Below, one piece after another: positions 7,345 through 20,867 of a stretch of 64,000 nt of DNA. A model generated the notes under the pieces. It saw only the letters and a list, made by a program, of their open reading frames with translations. It had not been told where the DNA came from and ran no database searches. Numbering within the stretch: the stretch's first letter is position 1; each line of letters starts with the position of its first letter. The translations under genes were made by a program, and so were the position numbers. The DNA is from an uncultured Chloroflexales bacterium (GTDB lineage: Bacteria; Chloroflexota; Chloroflexia; Chloroflexales; Chloroflexaceae): NCBI GenBank assembly GCA_937902315.1, contig CALGUG010000008.1, positions 175,780 to 239,779 on the forward strand, written 5' to 3'.

Positions 7345-7760
7345 TGTTAGAGCAATTCCGATCACTTTGTTGCTTTTTGGCCTTCGGCAGAGTGGAACTT
7401 GACAATTCTTTCCCTTGTTGTTGTTTTTCTTGGTTGTGAGCATGCAGGTCTTTAAGCGGATTTGCTATGTAGTTCAAAGACAAAACGAGCCATTGACCTT
7501 CGGCAGAGTGGAATTTCACACAACTCTTTCTCTAGCTGTCCATAAAGCTGCTTAATCTAGTTGTTGGTCTTTAGCGATAGCGAGCCTTATTGGTTTTTGG
7601 GGGCGGCTTCGTTGCACAGATAGCCGCCTGTTTTGTTGGGCGAGATGTTGGTAGCCGTAGGCGGACGCGGTTGCTACCTTGTTTGGGGTAAAGACTTGGC
7701 CGCCACTGAATTGCTTTTAAGCTTGATGGCGCGCTTAAAAAGCGGTTTTTTACGATCACA
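7345..7760. repeat. Intergenic repeat block: two B elements and an inverted A element
   Basis: Element B occupies about 7352-7472 (CTTCGGCAGAGTGGAACTTG in the middle, end AAGCGGATTTGCTAT). A second, divergent B starts about 7460 and has the core CCTTCGGCAGAG at 7500-7511, so the two overlap at a shared end. An inverted A element covers about 7575-7735, with core GGTAGCCGTAGGCGGACGC at 7654-7672 and the GGCGGC motif at both sides. No gene is supported between the phosphatase terminator and the MFS gene. Confidence 0.75.
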
Positions 7761-7968
7761 AAGGTGTAGACGGATTGTGCATGCGATCTCGAGAGAGGTG
7801 GGTTCGGCTGGAATACTGATCTCAGAGACGCAGGGTGTGTGGTAAGCTAGAGACTTCAGTGGAGAAAACAAGAAGAGCTCGAACGAGTATCTCTTCAAAA
7901 CGCTCGAGCTGTGCTTGCAAAGAAGGAAACGTAGCTTTGGATAAGCTGCGGAATAAGTAAGGTGGATT

Positions 7969-9156
7969 GTGGTTTCATCAGTAGAGTTGCAACGTATAAC
8001 GTGGCCACAACTAGTCGTTTTGTTACTAGGTCGTTGGCTGATCAATACAACCTTTCGAGTTGTCTATCCGCTGCTGCCCTTTTTGGCAGCTATGTTTGTT
8101 GTAGATCTGCAGACCGTAAGCTTGTTGGTGACTTTGCAGGTCGCCGCGACCTTGGCCAGCCCGCTGGGAGGAATCGTCTCTGATAGATGGGGCGAACGCA
8201 GCGCCATGGTGTGGGGCATGAGCTCGTATTGTCTCGGCACCCTAATCTGCTTCCTTTCCGGCTCATTTTGGCCCTTCCTATGCGGCTATATTTTGGTGGG
8301 TGTCGCGACGGCGCTCTATCACCCTTCGGCCCAAGCCTATGCCAGCGCGCGCTCTTCCTACGAACAGCGTGGGCGGGTGCTTGGCATTCTCGAGCTGAGC
8401 TGGGCTTTGGCAGCACTCATCGGCGTGAGCGCGCTGACACAGATCTTCACTTGGAGCGACAGCTATCGCTTGGTTTTTGGCCTATTGTTTGGATTGGGCC
8501 TTGTGATCACGGCTGTGACCTTTTTTGGCCTAGATGGCGGCTCGAAGCAAGGCCGTCAGCAGGCGCGCGATCAGCGCGGTCGTTTCCAATTGAGCTGGCT
8601 GCTCACAGCACCGATCGTTGGCGCTATCTCGATGGCGATGTTGATGATCCTCGCGACCGAATTTATCTTCATCACCTATGCGAGCTGGCTGGAGCAAGAT
8701 TTTGGGGCGACCGTCAATCAGATCGGTTCGGTCGCGGTGTTGATGGGTATTGCCGAGCTGGTGGGTTCGGGAGTCTCGGCCCTGTTTGTCGATCGCATCG
8801 GCAAGCGGCGTTCGGTGCTGATGGGCCTGGTGTTGTGCTGTGTCAGCCAGTTCGCCCTGCCGTTTAGCGCCGGAAACTGGCCGCTCTTTCTGTTGCTCTT
8901 TTTGCTCTTCGACCTGAGCTTCGAGTTTGGCATCGTCTCGTACTTCCCGTTGATTAGCGCCCAGTTGCCTCAAGCGCGCGCGACCGTTATGGCGATCAGC
9001 GCGGCTAGCCTCGGTTTGGCGCGTGTGATCGGCTCGCTGCTCAGCCCAGTCTTGTGGAATCTGGGTGGTTTTACGCTGAACGCTCTGTTTGCGGCAGCCT
9101 GCGCCTTTATTTCGATCGTTGTATGTTTGAGCCTGGTACGCGAAGGCAAGGAATAG
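7969..9156 (+). CDS. Major facilitator superfamily transporter
   Basis: The 395-residue protein is hydrophobic throughout, with about 12 membrane segments and an arginine-containing loop between helices 2 and 3 (GGIVSDRWGERSAM), the MFS signature G-x-x-x-D-R-x-G-x-R. The repeated form VDRIGKRRSV follows helix 8. A central charged loop (GSKQGRQQARDQRGRF) divides the two six-helix halves. The GTG start at 7969 has AAGGTGG at 7959-7965, rather close; a slightly later start is possible. Drug or metabolite efflux is the usual role of this general type, but no substrate can be inferred. The neighbouring glycosyltransferase is convergent, so no operon partner is available. Confidence 0.85.
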   Translation: MVSSVELQRITWPQLVVLLLGRWLINTTFRVVYPLLPFLAAMFVVDLQTVSLLVTLQVAATLASPLGGIVSDRWGERSAMVWGMSSYCLGTLICFLSGSFWPFLCGYILVGVATALYHPSAQAYASARSSYEQRGRVLGILELSWALAALIGVSALTQIFTWSDSYRLVFGLLFGLGLVITAVTFFGLDGGSKQGRQQARDQRGRFQLSWLLTAPIVGAISMAMLMILATEFIFITYASWLEQDFGATVNQIGSVAVLMGIAELVGSGVSALFVDRIGKRRSVLMGLVLCCVSQFALPFSAGNWPLFLLLFLLFDLSFEFGIVSYFPLISAQLPQARATVMAISAASLGLARVIGSLLSPVLWNLGGFTLNALFAAACAFISIVVCLSLVREGKE

Positions 9157-9226
9157 CTAGCCGTCTTTCTGCCAGAGGCCAAATAGAAAGTAAAACAAGC
9201 GGATTTGGAAGGAGAGGAAAAGCAAA

Positions 9227-9264
9227 GGGCTGTAGGAATAGCGCTCCTACAGCCCGCCTTTTTA
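9227..9264. terminator. Bidirectional terminator between MFS and glycosyltransferase genes
   Basis: GGGCTGTAGGA (9227-9237) pairs with TCCTACAGCCC (9245-9255), followed by a T run on the plus strand. Genes converge on it. Confidence 0.9.
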
Positions 9265-10278
9265 TTTGCTAAATTCTTGTCGTGGGGTTGCGGGTCGAGG
9301 CGAAAAATCTACATGATTGTTCGCTTCTGGGTTCGGACCATTGTTGAAGCCGATCGCTTCAGACACAATGTAGAGCGGGCGGCGACGCACCTCGTCGTAG
9401 ATCCGTCCGAGATATTCGCCGATGATACCCAAGAAGATCAGTTGGATACCGCCGAGGAAGAGCACGCTCACCAAGGTGGTCGCTTGGCCTTCAAAAGCGA
9501 GGCTGCCCGAAAGGCGAGCGACGATGGTTGCGATAATGCCGATCACGCTGATCATCGCGATAATAAAACCCATATAGGTCGCGATCTGCAGCGGCAGATA
9601 CGAGAAGCTCGTAATGTTGTCGAGCGTGAGGCGTAACATCTTCTTGAGCGGATATTTGGTTGTGCCAGCGGTGCGAGCGGCCCGCTTGTAAGAGATGCCC
9701 GTCTGGCGGAAGCCGACCCAAACCGAGAGCATACGCATCGAGCGATTCTGCTCGCGCATGCGCACAAGCGTATCGACCACAACGCGGTCCATCAAGCGGA
9801 AGGTGCCGGCGTCGAGCGGCACATTAACGCTGGTGATGCGGTCCATCAAGCGGTAGAACAACGATGCTGTCGCTGTTTTAAACCAAGTCTCGCCTACGCG
9901 TTCGCTGCGGATCGCATAGACAACTTGGTAGCCTTTACGCCACTCTGCGATCAGCTCGGGGATAACTTCGGGTGGATCTTGAAGGTCAGCGTCGATCAAA
10001 ATAACCGCGTCGCCGCTGGCATAGTCGAGACCAGCTGAGAATGCTGGTTCTGCACCGAAGTTACGCGAGAGATTAACGACCTTAAAGCGAGGATCGCGAG
10101 CGTTGATCTCGCGCATAATCTCAAGCGAGCGATCGGTCGATCCATCGTTGACAACGATGATTTCAAACGGCTCACCGAGCGCCTCCATGGTCGCCGCTGT
10201 GCGCCGATGAAATTCAGCGATCAATTCTTCTTCATTTTTGACGGGCGCGATAACGGTATATGTCGGGCGCTGATCCAT
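9262..10278 (-). CDS. Family 2 glycosyltransferase, polyprenyl-phosphate sugar transferase type
   Basis: The 338-residue protein has a GT-A domain over residues 1-230 with PVKNEEELI at the start, VVNDGSTDRSLEIM, and the metal-binding DADLQDPPEVI. Two membrane helices follow near residues 235-300 (IATYMGFIIAMISVIGII and SVLFLGGIQLIFLGIIGEY). This is the architecture of DPM1/GtrB/ArnC-like enzymes, which move a sugar from a nucleotide donor to undecaprenyl phosphate on the cytoplasmic face. The product would serve cell-envelope or glycan modification. The sugar cannot be told. The gene is alone, with its promoter in the 10.28-10.6 kb gap. Confidence 0.9.
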   Translation of the reverse strand: MDQRPTYTVIAPVKNEEELIAEFHRRTAATMEALGEPFEIIVVNDGSTDRSLEIMREINARDPRFKVVNLSRNFGAEPAFSAGLDYASGDAVILIDADLQDPPEVIPELIAEWRKGYQVVYAIRSERVGETWFKTATASLFYRLMDRITSVNVPLDAGTFRLMDRVVVDTLVRMREQNRSMRMLSVWVGFRQTGISYKRAARTAGTTKYPLKKMLRLTLDNITSFSYLPLQIATYMGFIIAMISVIGIIATIVARLSGSLAFEGQATTLVSVLFLGGIQLIFLGIIGEYLGRIYDEVRRRPLYIVSEAIGFNNGPNPEANNHVDFSPRPATPRQEFSK

Positions 10279-10826
10279 CTCTTTTTCCTATGCGAAATTG
10301 CGAACAACACGATAGTCTACAATGGTTTTAAAAGCTTCAATAAATAACTACGCACTATCCGTCTATTGTATAACAGCTTTCAGAATCCGTGTTGCGTTTC
10401 ACCTGAGGCCCCCGTGCCGAAGTCCGTGGGCTTTTTGCTTCAGTGCCCCACACTCGTTCCCAAATCAAGCTTCACACCCACATAACGTGGCACTTCTGCG
10501 CTTGCTTGGCTCCAATCGATAACGATAGCAGGTCTGGGCTGTTCTCATAGGCGTCAGTGTAGCATGTTTGTGGTACTGATGCGAACTGCTATGTTGTCAC
10601 TTATCGATCACCATGAGCAGATCGTTCTGGCGGCGGTAGCTCCCGCCAGCATGCGTTCCTTACCGCGTCCGCCTTCGGCTACCAACATCCCGCCCAGCAA
10701 AGCAGGCTGCTATTTGTGCAACAAAGCCGCATCCAGAACTAAAAAACTTTCGCATTGCCGAGCGCCAAATAACACAATCTGGATAACCTAATTTGACATA
10801 AAAGGGTTTGAAAACAGCATAAGAAA
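10279..10826. repeat. Intergenic region with one element A copy
   Basis: The first 300 bp show nothing recognisable beyond a GC-rich stretch with a T run near 10408-10437 that could be a weak terminator. Element A lies at about 10600-10790: TTCTGGCGGCGGTAGCTCCC is followed by the core GCGTCCGCCTTCGGCTACC (10667-10685), CATCCCGCCCAGCAAAGC and GTGCAACAAAGCCGC, close in order to the other A copies. No gene is supported. Confidence 0.65.
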
Positions 10827-10855
10827 GGCGGATCTCAGATGCGCTGAGATCCGCC
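10827..10855 (-). terminator. Terminator of polA
   Basis: GGCGGATCTCAG (10827-10838) pairs with CTGAGATCCGCC (10844-10855), a perfect 12-bp stem just after the polA stop. On the minus strand TTTCTT follows. Confidence 0.85.
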
Positions 10856-10877
10856 CGATCGTTTTTGGAAGCGAGTG

Positions 10878-13775
10878 TTATGCGACTTCCGTCATCTCTT
10901 CCCAGTTCTGGCCGATCTCGACATCGACCTTGAGCGGCACATTCAGTTTATAAGCCTGCTCCATAGTGCTGCGCACCAGTTCGGTTACGCTAGCAACCTC
11001 TTCTTCGGGTGCCTCGAAGATCAGCTCGTCGTGCACTTGGAGCAGCAGTTTGGTGCGCAGGTTGCGCTGCTGCAGCTCGCGATCGATATTGATCATTGCG
11101 ATCTTCATAATGTCGGCGCTGGTAGACTGAATCGGCGCGTTGATCGCTTCGCGCTCGGCGGCTTGGCGGCGTTGGGGCGCGCCTGCGCCGTCTTTCAGCT
11201 CTTGGAAGTTGCGTCGGCGACCGAAGAGCGAGTTGACATAGCCCAACGAGCGCGCTTGATCGAGGGTTTGATCGATGTAGCTGCGCAGACCCGGGAAGCG
11301 CTCGAACAGGGCGTTGATCAGCTCTTGGGCTTGGGTTCGGCTCAGTTCGGTGCGCTGCGCTAAGCCGAACGAGCTGATGCCGTAGATGATTCCGAACACG
11401 GTCATCTTGGCGATGCGACGCTGATTTTTATCGACTTGATCGATCGGCACGCCGAAGATCTGTGAGGCGGTCGCGGCGTGTACATCTTGGCCCTCCATAA
11501 AGACCTGCACCAAGCCCGGGTCTTGGGTGATATGGGCCAGCACGCGCAGCTCGATCTGCGAGTAGTCGGCGGCGATAAAACGGTGGCCGGGTTGGGCCAC
11601 AAAGGCTCGCCGGATCTCGCGGCCCTCTTGAGTGCGCACCGGAATGTTTTGCAGGTTCGGATCGTTGCTCGAAAGGCGTCCGGTTGCGGCACCGACTTGG
11701 TTGTAGGTGGTGTGAACGCGGCCCGTATTCGGATTAACTAGGTCGGGCAAGGCGTCGATATAGGTCGATTTGAGCTTGGCGAGCTGGCGGGCTTGCAGAA
11801 TCAAGCGCGGAACCTCGCCTTTCTCAGGATGGTGGCTGAGCTTTTCGAGCACATCGGCAGTGATCGAGTATTCGCCGCTCTTGAGCTTGCTGAGGCCGTC
11901 AGTTGGTAGTTGTAATTTGCCGAATAGCACTTGGTTGAGCTGCTTGCCCGAATTGATATTGAAAGGCTCTCCGGCCAGCATCGTCATGGTCTCTTCTAGC
12001 TCGCTCAGGCGCTGGGTGATGCGTACGCTCAGCTGTTTGAGGTAGTTGACATCGAGGCCGATGCCAGCGGTCTCCATGCGCACCAGCACCGGAATCAGCG
12101 GCATTTCGAGCTTGGTGAAGATCTCGTTCACATGGCTCAGATCAGGCGAGGCGAGCTGGGCGCTAAGCTTTTCATAGAGCCGAAAGGTCATATCGGCGTC
12201 GGCTGCCGCGTAGGGTGTGGCCTGCTCGATCGGCACTTGATCGAAGGTGATCTGGTTTTTGCCCTTTCCGATCAGCACATCGATCGAGGTGGGCGGCTCG
12301 CTGAGGCCAAGCTCGTAAAAGGCTAGATCTTTCAGACCTTGGCGCTTGTTGAGCAGGGCGGCGGCGACCATAGTGTCGAAGGCGATACTCGGTACCTCGA
12401 TGCCAGCGTGCAGCAGCACTTCGATATCGAACTTGGCGTTGTGGCCATAGCGGGCCTTGTTCGGATCGCTGAAGAAGGGGCGCAGGCCGTCGAGCACAAA
12501 TTGGCGATCGAGTTGCTGGCCGCTGCTATGCCCGATCGGAATATACCAGGCGCTGCCAGAACGCACCGCCAGCGAGATGCCAACCAGGCGCGATTCAAAG
12601 GCGCGCAGGCTGTCGGTCTCGGTGTCGAAGGCGAAGCCTGGGGCTGCTTCTAGGGCCGCCAACAGTTCGCCGAATTGCTCTGTTGTGGTGACAGCTGTAT
12701 AGTCGCCCAAGCTGGCGACGCTTGGGGCCGTGTCAAGCTCGGCTTGGGCCAGCGGAACAGGCTCGATATCGTCGAACATCGAGAGCTGGGCCGGACCCGA
12801 TGAGCTTATGCTGCGAGCAGGGCTGCTTGAGCCGAGCGAGCTGGGCAACGCGGCTGCCTGAAGCGAGCTACCGCTGCCGGGCAGCTTCTTGATCAGGTTC
12901 GCGCCAAACTCAAACTGTTGGAAGAGGGCGATCACTTTGTTACGGTCGTAATCGTGTAGGGCGGCGGCGCGCAGATCGAGCTGGATGCCGGGCACATTGC
13001 AGACAATCGTCGCAAGGTACTTGCTCTGTATGGCGCTCTCGCGTTGGCCCATCAGGTGCTTGCGATAGCGGTTGGGGATCGGTTCGGGATGCTCGACAAT
13101 GCCTTCGAGCACATCGTAGAGCCGTTCGACGCTGCCATAGGTGTTGAGCAGGCTGATCGCGCCCGCTTCGCCGATGCCTTTGACACCGGGGATATTGTCG
13201 GAGGTGTCGCCTTTGAGGCCGCGTAGATCGGCGAGCTGGTCAGGTCGCAGCCCTTTGTAGCGTTCGAGCACGGTTTCGACGCTGTACTCTTTGGTGGCGC
13301 CTTTGGGGAAGGGCACGGCCAAGAGCACATGCACATGCTCATCGACCAGTTGAAGCGTATCAGTATCGCCGGTAAGAATCAGGGTATCGACGCCTTGGGC
13401 GGTCGCTTGGCGCGCCAAAGTGCCGATCACATCGTCCGCTTCGTAACCTTCGGCGGTATAGATCGGAATATTGAGAGCATTGAGAACTTCTTTGATGCGG
13501 GCCAGCTGTGGCTCGAATTCGGCAGGAGTTTCGGCACGGCCAGCCTTGTATTCGCTGTAGAGATCGTCGCGGAAGGTACGACCAACATCGAAGCTCACCG
13601 CAACATATTCAGCTTTGCGCTCTTGGAGAGCGGTTAGCACAATCTGGGTGAACCCGAAGACCGCGTAGGTCGGTTCGCCTGTCGATGACCGTAGGTTTGA
13701 ATCGGCAAGGGCATGGAAAGCACGAAACGCCAAAGCATGGCCATCAACGAGGATTAATTGTTCGCGTCTTGTCAT
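10878..13775 (-). CDS. polA: DNA polymerase I
   Basis: At 965 residues this is a full three-domain enzyme for Okazaki-fragment processing and repair. The N-terminal 5' nuclease (about 1-290) has LILVDGHALAFRAF, EADDVIGTLA and KGDTSDNIPGVKGIG. The middle 3'-5' exonuclease (about 340-530) keeps its acidic residues: FAFDTETDSL, GHNAKFDIEVL and YAAADADMTF, so proofreading is probably active. The polymerase domain has DYSQIELRVLAHI (motif A), RRIAKMTVFGIIYGIS (motif B) and QVHDELIFE (motif C). A Pro/Ser-rich linker joins nuclease and exonuclease. AGGAG precedes ATG 13775, and ATTATA at 13810-13815 is a TATAAT -10 box on this strand. Confidence 0.97.
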   Translation of the reverse strand: MTRREQLILVDGHALAFRAFHALADSNLRSSTGEPTYAVFGFTQIVLTALQERKAEYVAVSFDVGRTFRDDLYSEYKAGRAETPAEFEPQLARIKEVLNALNIPIYTAEGYEADDVIGTLARQATAQGVDTLILTGDTDTLQLVDEHVHVLLAVPFPKGATKEYSVETVLERYKGLRPDQLADLRGLKGDTSDNIPGVKGIGEAGAISLLNTYGSVERLYDVLEGIVEHPEPIPNRYRKHLMGQRESAIQSKYLATIVCNVPGIQLDLRAAALHDYDRNKVIALFQQFEFGANLIKKLPGSGSSLQAAALPSSLGSSSPARSISSSGPAQLSMFDDIEPVPLAQAELDTAPSVASLGDYTAVTTTEQFGELLAALEAAPGFAFDTETDSLRAFESRLVGISLAVRSGSAWYIPIGHSSGQQLDRQFVLDGLRPFFSDPNKARYGHNAKFDIEVLLHAGIEVPSIAFDTMVAAALLNKRQGLKDLAFYELGLSEPPTSIDVLIGKGKNQITFDQVPIEQATPYAAADADMTFRLYEKLSAQLASPDLSHVNEIFTKLEMPLIPVLVRMETAGIGLDVNYLKQLSVRITQRLSELEETMTMLAGEPFNINSGKQLNQVLFGKLQLPTDGLSKLKSGEYSITADVLEKLSHHPEKGEVPRLILQARQLAKLKSTYIDALPDLVNPNTGRVHTTYNQVGAATGRLSSNDPNLQNIPVRTQEGREIRRAFVAQPGHRFIAADYSQIELRVLAHITQDPGLVQVFMEGQDVHAATASQIFGVPIDQVDKNQRRIAKMTVFGIIYGISSFGLAQRTELSRTQAQELINALFERFPGLRSYIDQTLDQARSLGYVNSLFGRRRNFQELKDGAGAPQRRQAAEREAINAPIQSTSADIMKIAMINIDRELQQRNLRTKLLLQVHDELIFEAPEEEVASVTELVRSTMEQAYKLNVPLKVDVEIGQNWEEMTEVA

Positions 13776-14500
13776 TGAGCGCGCTCCTCACATGGTGGAT
13801 CAGCCTCTCATTATAGCAGATTGCGAACAGATGATCCAGATACTTGAGACCGATCCGAGCCTGTTGCTTGCTCCGAGCCGAGCTTGTTCGCCGCTACCTG
13901 AAGCCCGATCGGTTCGTTCTCAACAGTTTGCGGCGGCCAGCCAAGCGAGTGAAGCATTTCGCTTTGCCTTATAGGCTAGAAGACAGGAAATAGTGCTATC
14001 TTGCAGTTTCGCTTGAATTCTCTTCAAATTGTATCAATCGAGCGAGGAAGATTGTCATAGTGCCGAAATAGTAATGATTATGTGAAAATGCGGTAATTTA
14101 TCAAATGTTAGAGATAATGATGGTATGTTTATTTTAGTATATAATAAAACGGAGTAGTTTATGATAAGCGATCGTTATAGATCCTATTCGGAATAGATTA
14201 ATTTTTGTCTGATTCTTTGTATAATTCCTACAAGAAAGTGCTTGACAAACGCCTTCTCACATAGTATATTTCTACCCATCTCCAATAGTTAGAAGACATA
14301 GACGCCTAAACTATTAGACATACTAGCTCAATGTTGAAGCTCTAGTATCGTCTCATTGACTCTCATATTTCATCTCAGTCGTATATGTCATTCTAATGAA
14401 ATGGTGTGCCCTCTCAAGGTAATGATGCCTTCTGCGGGTAAATCTCAACTTCTACCGTTATTTTCGTCTATAAATCTGAAGATAAGTGCTTTTCGGCACG
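13776..14500. other. AT-rich intergenic region between polA and gltB
   Basis: It contains the polA promoter at its left end. A 60-codon plus-strand frame at 13792-13974 has higher GC but overlaps that promoter and shows no family features, so it is not called. From 13980 to 14500 the DNA is AT-rich with no gene, repeat or RNA that I recognise. Confidence 0.5.
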
Positions 14501-14537
14501 GCCTCGTTTACGATCGGTAGACGGGGTATGCTTTATA

Positions 14538-14594
14538 TGAGTCGCAGCGACGCTCACCTAGCCTCATTGAATGAGGCCGATGGTGAGTTTTTTT
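14538..14594 (+). promoter_or_regulatory. Terminator-like hairpin with competing hairpin in the gltB leader (candidate attenuator)
   Basis: CTCACC (14553-14558) and GCCTCATT (14561-14568) pair with AATGAGGC (14570-14577) and GGTGAG (14582-14587), followed by seven T (14588-14594). This has the form of an intrinsic terminator but lies 28 nt before the gltB start. An upstream hairpin, TGAGTCGC...GCGACGCTCA (14538-14556), uses CTCA of the terminator arm, so the two would be mutually exclusive. A small open frame begins at ATG 14528 and runs across both. The layout suggests transcription attenuation of gltB; the signal is unknown. Confidence 0.5.
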
Positions 14595-14621
14595 GTATTT
14601 GTGACGATCGAGGAGTCGAAG

Positions 14622-19247
<4,626 letters not shown>

Positions 19248-19267
19248 TCGCTCTAATCGCAGAAAGC

Positions 19268-19303
19268 AAAGACCCGTCAGAATACTTCTGGCGGGTCTTT
19301 TTG
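19268..19303 (+). terminator. Intrinsic terminator of gltB
   Basis: AAAGACCCGTCAGAA pairs with TTCTGGCGGGTCTTT around a TAC loop, with a T run at the end. Confidence 0.93.
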
Positions 19304-19337
19304 TGCTCACCACACGAGGCGCTGAACATATTTCTAT

Positions 19338-19440
19338 CAAATCCGGTTGATTACTTTCTCTTTGGCCTTCGGCAGAGTGGAACTTGATCATTTTTCCCGT
19401 TTTTGCGTTACAAGAGCGCAAGTCTGTAAACGGATTTGGT
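19338..19440. repeat. Element B copy with clear inverted ends
   Basis: The 102-bp unit begins CAAATCCGGTTGATTAC (19338) and ends AAACGGATTTGG (19428-19439), so its ends are inverted repeats. The core CTTTGGCCTTCGGCAGAG lies at 19360-19377. It is the cleanest B copy in the window. Confidence 0.8.
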
Positions 19441-19595
19441 AGTATTCACCACACGAGGCACAGAGTCGCAGAAGCTTGATAAGAGTTTTTACAATTTTCA
19501 TGCAAGCCAACATCACTAAAAAGCAAAATATTTCTCCATAAAAAGCAAAATATTTCTCCATAGATATAAACAACTATTTGCATTTTCATTGAGAA

Positions 19596-20010
19596 CAGGC
19601 AGCCAAGCTCCCTTCTCCTGCTTGCGGAGCTATACATTACCCACAAATCGACATACGGTCAGCGTTATCGGCCCTTACCCCCCGGCCCCCTCTCCCGCAC
19701 TGCGGGCGAGGGGCTGAATGTTGAGGTTGTACGTTCTGTGCTCTCAAGGATACTCCCGCGATGGTATGCGAACGATCGCCTTTTGCGGCCGACACGACTT
19801 TTGGCTAATGCATAGCTTGCGGAGAAGGGCTGGGGATGAGGGCCTTCGAAGAACAGTAGGCAACGAAACGCAACGTGTCAACCTTCTTGGTGCTTGCACC
19901 AGGAAGGTCGCAGCGAAGGCAGCGAAGGCAGCGAGAGCTGCGAAGCACTTGAAGATCCGAATGGATGGACGGCCGATTTGGTAGCCGTAGGCGGACGCGG
20001 TCGAGCCCTC
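19596..20010. repeat. Large composite repeat block (modules D, E, inverted C, inverted A)
   Basis: In order: an E-like hairpin remnant (about 19608-19628); module D (19628-19672, CCCACAAATCGACATACGG); an E hairpin (19673-19716, CCCCTCTCCCGCACTGCGGG); inverted module C (19732-19815, CTCAAGGATACTCCCGCGAT); another E remnant (about 19816-19842); and the inverted A core (19980-19998). The order D-E-C and the matching set at 29.7-30.0 kb show that the modules travel together. No gene is supported here. Confidence 0.7.
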
Positions 20011-20254
20011 TCTGTTTGGCTTACAATGTATCCGTATCTTTTTTAAAAAGTCCACTTTTTAAACTTTTTTCGTGTGAATCACCGCACTGTTACACAATTT
20101 ACACATTCCGCCAATTTTATCCTTATTGCTGCTGTAGAAGCGGCAACAAAGCGGATATTACACGCTTTCGGTTATTGTCATATTCCTTTTTGCTAAGCCA
20201 AATAAGTTGTGTAACGATTACTCAAAAGTTGCCGTTCTTTCACCGCTTCAACCC

Positions 20255-20283
20255 TTGACTAGCACTTATGCCAACGGTATAAT
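20255..20283 (+). promoter_or_regulatory. Near-consensus sigma-70 promoter of the SWIM-protein gene
   Basis: TTGACT (20255-20260) and TATAAT (20278-20283) are exactly 17 bp apart. The start site would be near 20290, giving a leader of about 210 nt. Confidence 0.85.
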
Positions 20284-20289
20284 GACTTC

Positions 20290-20500
20290 ACAGAACCAAC
20301 TGTTTCTAGGATAGGTTCACCGCACCGAACCTCAAAGTGGAGAAAACGGATGCCGGATTCAATAGCACATCATTTAAACCTTTGTGTACCCTGAGGGCGG
20401 TTCAGGTCTGTAAGACCTGACCGCCCTTGATGCTTTCATACAAGCAATTTGTCTGTAGGCTAACGGCTTCATTAGTAACAAAACCCAAGGAGGTATCGAC
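20290..20500 (+). promoter_or_regulatory. Long structured leader of the SWIM-protein gene
   Basis: Two hairpins are visible: AGGTTC/GAACCT (20313-20332) and a very stable stem in which GGGCGGTTCAGGTCT (20395-20409) pairs with AGACCTGACCGCCC (20413-20426) around a three-nt loop with one bulged T. The second is not followed by a T run. The octamer AGACCTGA in its right arm recurs at 20508-20515 inside the start of the coding region, so the left arm could pair with either. AAGGAGG precedes the ATG. Confidence 0.5.
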
Positions 20501-20788
20501 ATGCACTCAGACCTGATTGGGAAGATCGAAAAAGCACGACGCTACGCCGAAGATCCGAGCCGCGTTACGTTAGGAGAGCTCAAAGCGACCTTTCGAGGCG
20601 GTAATAGTGATTATAATATCACTCTCAGCGAAGGCCGGTGGACCTGTAACTGCTCTTTCTTCCGCAACTGGGGCACCTGCGCACATGTGATGGCTATGCA
20701 GAAAATCCTCGCCCCCATGCTCGATGAACAAGCCCTTAAAGCCGAAGGCTTCCAGACCAACGAGAACGAGATCGAAGCGCTAGCATAA
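20501..20788 (+). CDS. Small SWIM zinc-finger protein
   Basis: The 95-residue protein carries one SWIM motif, C-x-C-x8-C-x-H, at Cys49, Cys51, Cys60 and His62 (CNCSFFRNWGTCAH). The rest is a short charged N-terminal part (LIGKIEKARRYAEDPSR) and an acidic C-terminus. SWIM domains bind zinc and contact DNA or proteins; larger family members include helicases and transposases, but no such domain is attached here. The promoter is near consensus and the ribosome site strong, so expression is probably high. The long structured leader points to post-transcriptional or autogenous control. The specific function is unknown. Confidence 0.85.
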   Translation: MHSDLIGKIEKARRYAEDPSRVTLGELKATFRGGNSDYNITLSEGRWTCNCSFFRNWGTCAHVMAMQKILAPMLDEQALKAEGFQTNENEIEALA

Positions 20789-20812
20789 CTTTTTCTCTAG
20801 TCGCTTCAGCTT

Positions 20813-20835
20813 AAGCGCCCCACTCGGGGCGCTTT
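20813..20835 (+). terminator. Terminator of the SWIM-protein gene
   Basis: AAGCGCCCC pairs with GGGGCGCTT around a short loop, 25 bp past the stop codon, with a short T-containing tail. Confidence 0.8.
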
Positions 20836-20867
20836 GATTTGCACTGCAGCGCTCTGGCAGTAGCTCA

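Noticed and set aside
13792..13974. A 60-codon plus-strand frame after polA
   Set aside because: It overlaps the polA -10 region and has neither a plausible ribosome site nor a known motif.
20395..20426. A transcription terminator before the SWIM-protein gene
   Set aside because: The stem is strong, but there is no T run after it and it lies inside the leader of a near-consensus promoter. It is described as part of a structured leader instead.
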